DNA of 64,000 nucleotides from NCBI GenBank assembly GCA_014058105.1, contig JACGCM010000560.1, positions 4,898,001 through 4,962,000 of the forward strand, written 5' to 3'. This stretch comes from Kingdonia uniflora (taxonomy: Eukaryota > Streptophyta > Magnoliopsida > Ranunculales > Circaeasteraceae). Each line of letters starts with the position of its first letter. The stretch's first letter is position 1. The translations under genes were made by a program, and so were the position numbers. Shown in pieces: positions 55,925 to 64,000 of the stretch. The notes beneath the pieces were generated by a model. It was not told the origin of the DNA. It saw only the letters and a list, made by a program, of their open reading frames with translations, and did no database searches.

Positions 55925-57245
55925 TGATAAACTATCGTTAGTCTAATCAAAATGATACTTAACTTGATAACATAGTAAATATCAAGTAGGGAGTCAATCC
56001 GCTGAGAGGTGTATTATCCAAGGGTAAATTAAAATCTAAGGGAAAATGGGTATTGTTTTGTCAAAAATCTACGTTAAGCTAAGAGTTAAAATTTAAATCT
56101 TAGGGATTACAAAACCTTCGGATTCGGCCCTATACTAGCATATTAGGTTTAAATTATTAGGTTTTTAGCATTCTTCTCGATTTTTCTCTTTTGAATAGAA
56201 CTCGAGGGATTTAGAGTTCTTTTTTGATCACTCTGCGAAGAAGAGAGAAACAAATTAAAGAGCTCAACCCATCAAGGTCTATGCTCAAACTCTAGGTTAC
56301 GGACCAAGGGTTTGTCTCTCTTTTGTGAAATCAAGAACAATCCCTAGTTCTAGAGGTTACTAAGTGGACTGAGAAATTAACCCCTTATCTAGGAGATCAA
56401 TTTCTTTACAGCTTAAAATTGCTCTCCTCTTCCTCTCACTTGTTAGGTTCAGCAGAGTTAAAAAACAACCCTAAAAAAGTGATCAAAGACCTCTAGGTCA
56501 GACCTATCATGTAAAAGAAAATATTAACATACACCTATAAGGCTTCCTTCTTAGATCTAGTTTGAGGGGATTAACCTTCCATGATTAAACCAAACTGAAT
56601 AATATATATAAATTGACTAAACGAATCGTGGAATTAAGATATAAGTTAAGAGTGATGCAAATTTAGTTCTTATCCACCAAAATAACCCTAAAGCAAAAAA
56701 TAGTTTTGAAGAAGATGAGCAGAACATTAAAAACCCTGATCCAAAAATATCATAACTACCCTCAATTTTACTTCAGCAGCGTTACACACACGTTCGTTGA
56801 AGATTTCATCTTATTAAACCTCCTAGGGATATGTGTTAGAAGATCGCGACTTTTGGTGCTCGGTTGCAGGTGTTTGGAAGAGATTACTCCTTGGCCGACG
56901 ATAATCGCCGGCTGATGTTGGGCAGAATCTACCAGCTTCTTAGATTTTTCTTCGCTTGCCTTGTTGATGATAAATATAGATCCAGCCTATAGGTCTCTTG
57001 TCTCAGTGATGATTTTAGTTTTCAGAGATCTTAGCTAGCCCAATTTTGACTGAAATTGATTTGCTGAACTATAGGAGAGCCTCAGTGTAGTTTTGTTGTT
57101 ATTTTAGCTCAGATTTGGCACTTTTCTTGCAAAATTGTCTCCAATGGATTAGAAAACCTAAAAGTGAGGTAACTAAGCAATAATTGGATAAAATGGATTT
57201 AGAATGCCCAAAAACACCTATAAAATGGCATATATTCTGTTTAAA
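55925..57245 (-). repeat. Athila-2 5' LTR, most complete family copy
   Basis: Starts (plus strand) TGATAAACTATCGTTAG and runs to about attctgttta at 57245. It is the reference for the other copies at 22880-36995, 42425-43355 and 45515-48561. Inside, GATCGCGACTTTTGG and cgacgataatcgccggc near 56845-56915 mark the least AT-rich part. Confidence 0.75.
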
Positions 57246-57513
57246 AATATACTTTTTAGCCACCCTGCAGGTACATTCTTCCCCTACACCCTCATGCGAT
57301 GCAACTAATTTTTGTTCATGTGCATGTTTTTTATGAAATTTAAATTTTGACATTAGAAAGATGGCAAACAAAAAGTAGGATTTAATCACCTGTGTGTGGC
57401 CCGTATTCTAGGAACCTGGGAGGTCACCTTGCCTACGTACCTCCATTGACACTCGATCCGAGTCTAATTTCTTCTCACAATCCGCTTAGTTTTCCACCCT
57501 AATATCATTTTAG
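57246..57513 (+). other. leader of Athila-3, LTR not seen
   Basis: Between the Athila-2 LTR and the Athila-3 gag start. No primer-binding site or LTR end in plus orientation could be recognised, so Athila-2 may have inserted into, and replaced, the 5' end of Athila-3. Confidence 0.4.
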
Positions 57514-59230
57514 ATGGGAGATGTCAATGAAAATGAGAATAACAATGTAAATGGTCTAGAATCCATGCAGGTCTTACTCATGGATTACATGTTTCCTAAT
57601 ATAACAAATTGTGATTCATGTTTTATTTTACCTCTTGCCACTGGGCAATTTGAACTCAAAAATGCTTTTATGAATTTATTTCCAAAATTCTTGAGAGAGG
57701 AGGATGAAAACTCATATGCCTATGTACGAGACTTTGACGATTTAACATTCCTTCAAAATTGTAGGTGCGACAACGAAATTGAGGCCATGAAACTCATTTA
57801 ATTTTCATTTTCTTTACTAGGAAGGGCTAAGAGTTGGCTTCAAGATTTATGTCCTAAATCCATCACGAGTTTTGAGATTCTTAAGAAGCCTTTTGCGATA
57901 AGTTTTTCTCTTTTGAGAAAATCGAGACCCTCCGTAGGGCCATTCTTGGAATTATACAACTTTATGGTAATAACTTAAAGGATTATCCAGAAAGATATAA
58001 AGGACTGATCTTACAGTGCCCTCATCAAGGTATCGACTCATGGGTAGGTATCGACTCATGGGTTTGAGCTAGATCTCTTTATAATGAGATGCTGAAACCA
58101 AGAAAAATATAGAATCCTTTTGCTTAGGAAAATTTACTAATAAGGATAATGTAGAGGGTTTGGACTTCATAGAAGAGATGGCTCAAAAATTACAAACCTG
58201 GGGAACCATGATAGAAAATGATATACAAGAAAAGGGAGGTAATACCTTTGGAGTTGGATTCATCTCCCAGTCGGATCCTACATTGACGACTATTATGCGA
58301 AAGCCAGAATTTTTGGAAATAGCGAATAACTAGATCTCCGCTAGAGCACCCATTTTTTATGCCAAAATACCGGCATGTGCTGTGTGTGATAACCCAGAAA
58401 ATTTTGTTCAAGACTGCCCATTTATTCATGGAATTAGGAAGGCAAAGAAGAATCATGTAAATGATTTTCATCATAAACTTTTTATGCTGTCCTACAACCA
58501 ACCTTTCAATCAAGGGAGTTCTTCAGGGAGCAACAACTTATTTTTGAACAATTCATATGGTAGATCTTATTATCAGAGGAGCTCCGTTGGGGGACAGTCT
58601 TACCAACCCAATCTGAATCATTTTGGTTTCTCTTACCAATCCAACCACCAACCTCTTCAGTAGAATACTCTATATATTTCTCCTCATAATAGGAAACCAT
58701 CTTTAGACGATGGTATTTAACCTTATTGCAATCAAATACCATCTTCAAAGGATGGTATCCAAGCCTTATTTCAATCAAATATACAACGCATGCAATAATT
58801 CATGCAAATGAATCAGCAATCTATGGCCCGGATAGAATCAACCATCGCTCAATTGGTAGTTGGGTTAAGTATTAGAGACAAAGATATATTTTCAAGTTAA
58901 ACCCAACCCAACTAGAGTGATCAAAGAAAGAACTCGAATAACCATGATCATGTGAATACATTTATCACACTTGGAAGCGGTAAAACTATAGATAACAAAA
59001 TAAGGATGCCTGAGAATAAACCTTGTGCTAGTCCTAATCCTACTATTAAAGATGTTGAAGACAAGGAAGAATCCAAGTTCGAAAACACAGGGCACAGGGG
59101 AAGAGACTGAAAAATTCATGCTTATGGAGAAAATTGTTGAAAATATTATGCCTAGAGTCCTTGAGGTAACTTTTCCCCACATGCTTGTTAAAAATATGAA
59201 GCAGTTACCCGATAAAGAGGTTAAGGCTTA
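57514..59230 (+). pseudogene. Athila-3 gag
   Basis: MGDVNENENNNVNGLESMQV opens a 95-codon frame with CFILPLATGQFELKNAFMNL, FPKFLREEDENSYAYVRDFD, the capsid region of Athila gag (FELK...P.F.G...ED). It continues in other frames (LGRAKSWLQDLCPKSITSF). At 58380-58663 it reads CAVCDNPENFVQDCPFIHG, a zinc-knuckle-like cluster, then an asparagine/glutamine-rich tail (SYQSNHQPLQ). Small duplications are visible at about 58030 (ggtatcgactcatgggta twice) and about 58690-58780. Confidence 0.7.
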
Positions 59231-59399
59231 AAAAATCTCAAGATCCTTCATACGCAAAACATGTTAAGGACTTATGCATGTTCAAATGGATAATGAATGT
59301 TTCTAAAACAACTTTAAATGTTTATGACAATGATAATGTTATTTAGTTGGATGCTCAAGTTAGCTCAATAATCTTAAACAAAGCACCCCTAAAATACTA

Positions 59400-59810
59400 A
59401 GATCCGGAAATGCCAACAATTTCTTGTCACATAGGGATAAACCAGATAGGGAAAATCTTACTTGATTTAGGCGCTAGTGCTGACTTGGTATTTGAGGACT
59501 TAGGTCTAGTGGGACTTAGACGCATAAATCAAGCCCTACAGCTAGCTGATAGGTCCATTCGAGTTCCTTGAGGTGCAGTGATAGACGTATTCCCCAACTC
59601 GAATAATTTCTTTATCTGGAGGACTTTGTGGTGTCCTTCCCTCAAGATGAAATACCGTTTATCCTTGGTCGACCCTTCTTGGCCACTGTTAATGTGTTGA
59701 TCAATTTTCATAATGGAGCTTTGAAGCTTACTTATGGGAATAAGACTATGGATTTGAATATCCTCAATGCAACTTATACTCCATTTGAAGATGAACCCGA
59801 TGAGTAAAAC
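59400..59810 (+). pseudogene. Athila-3 protease
   Basis: MPTISCHIGINQIGKILLDL, then GASADLVFEDLGLVGLRRIN, with the active-site triad D-L-G-A-S intact as DLGAS, and QALQLADRSIRVP before a stop. A shifted frame then gives DEIPFILGRPFLATVNVLI-like text near 59650. Function lost by frameshifts. Confidence 0.7.
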
Positions 59811-59949
59811 ATGTTTGGTACTATTATAAATAGTACATTTCGTAGTCTAAATCCTAAGGATCCAGAAGAAGCTTGCCTTACACACTTTGGAGAGGATTTT
59901 GATGTTGATGAACTCATCAATGAGGTTAATACCCTATTAGATTGTGGTT

Positions 59950-60420
59950 GAAGTGTTAAAAATCAAAGATCCAGTTCTTGAAGCGGAGGAAGTGCCCGCA
60001 AGGTTAGAGCAAACCTCACCCTGAAAATTTCAAGTATGTCTATATAGGTCCAAATAAGACTCTTCCAGCTATCATTGCCTTATTAGATTCTATCCCCATT
60101 TTGGATACCGTTGGTGTTGCTGAAGTGTTAAAAGTCAAAGATCCAGTTCCTGAAGCGGAGGAAGTGCCCGCTAGGTTAGAGCAAACCTCACCCTGAAAAT
60201 CTCAAGTATGTCTATATAGGTTCAAATGAGACTCTTCCAACTATCATAACCCTATTAGATTCTATCCCCATTTTGGATACCGTTGGTGTTGTTGAAGTAT
60301 TAAAAGTCAAAGATCCAGTTCCTGAAGCGGAGGAAGTGCCCGCTAGGTTAGAGCAAACCTCACCCTGAAAATCTCAAGTATGTCTATATAAGTCCAAATG
60401 AGACTCTTCCAACTATCATA
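59950..60420 (+). repeat. 172-bp tandem triplication at the protease-RT junction
   Basis: Units begin at 59950, 60122 and 60294 with gaagt(g/a)ttaaaa(a/g)tcaaagatccagtt; the third is partial. Each unit encodes KVKDPVPEAEEVPARLEQTS in one frame and LKYVYIGPNETLPTII in another. The period is not a multiple of three, so the frame changes at each junction. Confidence 0.9.
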
Positions 60421-61225
60421 GCATCTGGCCTAGAGCCTGAGAATAAAATAAAGTTAATGCGCATATTAAAGAAAAGTACCAAAGCTTTTGGATGGAACAT
60501 CTTAGATATTGAGGGTATTAGTCCTTCTGTATGCATGTATAAGATAAAGCTTGAGGATAATACCAAGAAGTTTGGGAAAGGGCAACAGAGGCTTAGCCCG
60601 ACTATGGCCAAAGTTGTAATTATTATTTTTTAAATTACATCAGACTGGGATTATTGATCCTATTTTTGATTGCCCATGGGTGAGCTCTATTCATGTTGCT
60701 CCTAAAAAGTCAGGAATCACTGGTGTTAAAAATGATCATAATGATCTTGTCCCCACCCGCATGACCACATGGTAGTGAGTGTGTATAGACTATAAAAAGC
60801 TCAATTCGGCACTAGAGAAGATCACTTTCCCTTGACATTCATGAACCAAATGCTTGAACGTCTCATCGGTCATAAATACTAGAGGTCTTCATGGATGACT
60901 TCTCGGTTTTTAGAGATTCATCTGATCAATGTCTTTAACCATTTATCTTTTGTCCTCGGTAGGTATCGACAGAAATATCTTGTGCTAAACTAGGGAAAAT
61001 GTCACTTCATGGTAAAAAAGGGAATAATATTAGGGCATGCTATTTATGCTAAGGGAATGAAAGCTGATAAAGCGAAGGTAGACGTCATATTTATCCTTCC
61101 ACCCCCACAAAATGTTAAGGACGCTCGATTATTCTTAGGGCATGCTGAATTTTGTCAACATTTTGTTCTAGAATTTAACAAAATCGCTCGATCCCTAAGC
61201 AATCTCCTCGCCATGGACATCACCT
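60420..61225 (+). pseudogene. Athila-3 reverse transcriptase with internal deletion
   Basis: KAFGWNILDIEGISPSVCMY and KIKLEDNTKKFGKGQQRLSP open the domain. VCIDYKKLNSALEKITFP-like text follows (about 60780), then MNQMLERLIGHKY. The next block, about 60886, is already EVFMDDFSVF, so the stretch with LDGYSGY...MPFGLCNAPATFQ (roughly 60-70 residues in relatives) is deleted. FMDD itself is intact. 61009-61230 is open: MVKKGIILGHAIYAKGMKAD, ILPPPQNVKDARLFLGHAEF. Confidence 0.75.
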
Positions 61226-61710
61226 TCTAATTCGACGGTCCTTGTCTTGAAGTTTTTTGTGAATATCAAGACATGTTTGGCATCTTCACCTATAATCCAA
61301 CCTCTTAATTAGAATGGACCTTTCTAGTTAATGTGTGATACATCTAACTATGCTATTTGGTGTGTTTTGGCATAACACATTGATAATCTTCCATGCGTCA
61401 TCTATTATACCTGCAAAACTCTCAATCATGCCCAACTGAATTGCATAGCCACGGAGAAAGAACTTCTAGCGATCGTCTTTGCTTTGAAGAAATTTTGTTC
61501 TTATTTTATAGGTTTCAAAGTAATAGTCTATACGGATCACGCTGCTATTAAATACCATCTTTCCAAGAAGGACACCAAGTAATGTTTGATCCAGTGGATA
61601 ATGTTACTTCAGGTGTTTGATATCGAGATTCAAGATAAAGAAGGTACTGTGAATGTTGTAGCTGACTACCCTTCCCGATTGGATAATGATTCCCCAACTA
61701 AGTCGTAACC
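61225..61710 (+). pseudogene. Athila-3 RNase H
   Basis: Frames give CDTSNYAIWCVL, VIYYTCKTLNHAQLNCIATE, KELLAIVFALKKFCSYFIGF and KVIVYTDHAAIKYHLSKKDT. After one stop they give VFDIEIQDKEGTVNVVADYP, SRLDNDSP. The order and motifs match Athila RNase H, with the E and second D present. Confidence 0.75.
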
Positions 61711-61934
61711 TATTAGTAAGTCATTTCCCGATGAGGAACTCATGTCTATTCGCTCAATACCGTCTGCACCATGGTTTGCAGATATTGCGAATTTTCTTGC
61801 CACGTGGAAACTTCCTAGCTTTTGGATCAAGCCCGATAAAAATGAATTCCTTAGTGAGGTCTAATGTTTCTTTTGGGGCAATCCATACTTATTTAATTAT
61901 TATTCTGATTAAATTATTCTTTGATGTGTCCTAG

Positions 61935-63055
61935 ATTCTGAACATACCAAAATCATTGCTTTCTGCTATACCCACGCTTGTGGTGGCCATTTTAGTTCTA
62001 AAAAGACCTTTACAAAAGATTTGCAATGTGGTTTTTATTTGTTGACCTTATTTCGTGGTGGTTACAAATTTTGTAAGGCTTATAATAGATGTCAGAGAAT
62101 CGGAACATTATCTCGTAAGAATATGCATGATACCCCTAAACCCTATTTTGATTGTTGAACCTTTCGATGTTTGGGGGATAGACTTCATGTGTAGATTTAT
62201 ACTATCGTCTAGGTACACATACATCTTGTTAATAGTTGGCTATGTAATTAAGTGGGCAGAGGTCATTTCGACCAAAACCAATGATAGTTCAGTGTTTGCC
62301 AAGTTTCTTAAGGAGAATATTTTTTCATGTTTCGGTACACTAAGGACGATCACTAGTGATGGAGGGTCGCATTGCAACAGTATAATATTTGCAAACTTAA
62401 TGAAAAAAAATGAAGTAATGCATAAGGTAGCTACACCATACCCTCCGTAGACCAGTAGGAAGGTGGAAGTTTATAATCGAGAAATTAAAAATATCCTCCA
62501 AAGGACGGAAAATACAAATCGCAAAGATTGGTCAACTCGACTAACTGATGTTCTTTGGGCTTATCATACTACCTTCAGGACACCTATTGGAGTGTCTCCT
62601 TACTGATTATTCAGCGGAAAAGCATTTCACCTCCCTATTGAATTAGAACACCGCACCTATCGAGTAATAAAAACACTAAATTTTGACATTGGAAAAGCTA
62701 ATTTATATCGCAAGCTTCAACTTAATGAGTTTGAAGAATTACCAAATGATGCAAACTAATCTGCAAGGACTTACAAGGAGTGCATGAAAGCATTTTATGA
62801 TAAAAATATTTTTCAAAAATCTTTAATACAAAATCAAAATGTCTTGTTGTACTCTTCTCAGTTGTATTTGTTTCCTGGCAGACTACAATCTTAATGGACT
62901 GGCCCTCTCATTGTAAAAATAGTTTATCAACATGGTATAGTTGAGGTTGAGGAACCTAGCACGGGCAAAATATAAATAGTGAACGGTCAGTGCCTTAAGC
63001 ATTTTAGCTTCACTAATGAAGACTTGAAGCATATGAACCCAGTCTATGAGAAGTG
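61935..63055 (+). pseudogene. Athila-3 integrase
   Basis: Zinc region: CYTHACGGHFSSKKTFTKDL, then CKAYNRCQRIG in a shifted frame. 62055-62450 is open for 131 codons: EPFDVWGIDFMCRFILSSRY (first catalytic D), AKFLKENIFSCFGTLRTITS, DGGSHCNSIIFANLMKKN (second D). After a stop, KVEVYNREIKNILQRTENTN supplies the third acidic residue, and WAYHTTFRTPIGVSPY, FHLPIELEHRTYRVIKTLNF and VNGQCLKHF follow to the end near 63055. The frame is largely readable with few stops, the best kept pol block in the window. Confidence 0.8.
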
Positions 63056-63270
63056 ACATCTTTATCCTTTTCACCAAACTTTCTCTCAATCTAGGGTACA
63101 TTGTTTCATCTGGCTGAAGGCAATAAACTTAGTATTAACTAGGAGGTAACACATGTTCTTTTAAGTATTATGTTCCAATTTTCTGTTTCCCTTCTTTTAA
63201 GGTATGTTCTCAAATGTTGAGGGTAATGTTTCTTTCTAGTTATGGGTGAGGGAAATTCCTCACATTTTTC

Positions 63271-64000
63271 ATACTTTTTAGAAAAGAGAGAGAGGCCATT
63301 CTGGTAATTTAAGAGACTATTTAACGAGTTTCTGCAAGCTTAGAAGTATTTGGTCGTGGTCCAAATATTTTGATTGTAAAAATCACAAAATTTAAATTCT
63401 TTAGCCAAATATATGCTTAGAAAATTTTGGAGCACTATCTTAAGCTAGATGTACTACCTTTTAATTAAAAGAAGTTTTACACTGACTAATATTTCTTAAT
63501 AAAAATAGACCTTACGGTAGTGTTGTATTTATTATTTTTGCTAGAATTTTGACCAATCTAAGGGAATCTAGTATTTGGGGTAGGAATGATCTACTACAAG
63601 GGAAACAACTACCTAAGAATAACTTTGGCTCTGAAGTAATATAGTAAGGATTACTATAAGCCAAAATAGCCCTAAAAACTTTCACGAGGTAATGCATACT
63701 CACAGGATTAAACTGAAAGATGAAGAATTATCACAAATCTCGAGTATTACCATTAATTATGTGAAAGGAACAAGAAAAAAAATCTAGTGATAATATAGAG
63801 TCTAGGCCGTGAATGGGTATCAAACCATGTCAACTTTAGCCAACTAGATGGGATTGTCAGACAAAAAATTATATCATGGAGGCTTCACTAAGGAAAATAA
63901 GTACCAAAATGAAAAGGCGTATAGTTATTCCCCAAAATCAATAACATGATTCGAATTGACTAAGATACTTGTCAAACTGATAGCCGGATTTGTTTCACGA
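63271..64000. other. AT-rich right flank, nothing recognised
   Basis: Contains a short agagagagag run at about 63284. It may hold the eroded 3' LTR of Athila-3, but no second copy exists in the window to test that. Confidence 0.35.

Larger units (their letters stand above)
45515..57245 (-). mobile_element. Athila-2, non-autonomous, with nested insertions
   Basis: The 3' LTR (45515-46131 plus a 48551-48561 remnant) and the 5' LTR (55925-57245) are copies of the same LTR in minus orientation. Next to the 5' LTR, TGGCATCGTTGCTGGGG (reverse complement of 55906-55922) is an Athila-type primer-binding site. The purine tract lies at about 48562-48578. Inside are an unidentified frame (51368-55310), the gypsy-C derivative 52331-54476, a solo LTR 49788-50414 and a LINE in the 3' LTR. 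No RT or integrase is present, so it must have depended on other copies. Confidence 0.7.
57514..63270 (+). mobile_element. Athila-3 gypsy element, plus strand, decayed
   Basis: Gag, protease, RT, RNase H and integrase in order, followed by attgagg-type spacer text (caaatgttgagggtaatgtttc, about 63211) and a purine-rich tatgggtgaggg at about 63241 that is usual after Athila integrase. No 5' LTR, and the 3' LTR is not recognised before the window ends. The protein motifs place it in the Athila lineage. Confidence 0.8.

Overview
This window is plant nuclear DNA, very probably from a flowering plant with a large, AT-rich, repeat-dense genome. The evidence is an intron-split alpha-mannosidase gene of plant type, plus plant lineages of mobile DNA: Ty1/copia, Ty3/gypsy of the Tat and Athila types, hAT, CACTA, PIF/Harbinger and LINEs. 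Almost everything is mobile DNA in decay, and nearly every retroelement frame carries stops, frameshifts or deletions. I see no tRNA, rRNA, operon or CRISPR array. The species cannot be told from the sequence.

Layout. 1-780: AT-rich flank with an unidentified gene-like stretch on the minus strand. About 745-3934: a 5'-truncated copia element with a 3' LTR. 4065-7938: a hAT element with a broken transposase. 8429-10636: the first four exons of a GH38 alpha-mannosidase on the minus strand, with a LINE tail in intron 2. 10896-11200: a Tourist-like MITE. 11310-13440: a LINE remnant. 13743-15046: a second, unrelated hAT derivative. 15085-21114: a gypsy element (called family C here) split by a 3.8-kb CACTA element. 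21239-22865: a PIF/Harbinger remnant.

22880-57245 is a nest built around two minus-strand Athila-like elements. The 3' LTR of Athila-1 (22880-23514 plus 36590-36995) is split by a 13.07-kb Tat-type gypsy element (23515-36584; 5-bp duplication ATCTC). The Tat element itself contains a hAT-like MITE (32785-33408). Athila-1 keeps an env-position ORF, integrase, the end of RNase H and a partial 5' LTR. Athila-2 (45515-57245) contains a LINE in its 3' LTR, a solo copia-type LTR, an unidentified non-pol reading frame and a 2.1-kb gypsy-C derivative. That derivative has inverted ends and a 9-bp target duplication. 57514-63270: Athila-3 on the plus strand, with gag, protease, RT, RNase H and integrase all decayed.

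The likely host gene is the alpha-mannosidase. Its four visible exons are open and correctly spliced in silico, but exon 5 onward is not found in the 8.4 kb remaining. It either continues beyond position 1 across an intron swollen by transposons, or it is a 5' gene fragment. The most unusual structure is the inverted-ended gypsy derivative at 52331-54476. The least explained coding signals are the Athila-2 reading frame (about 51368-55310) and the minus-strand stretch at 240-735.
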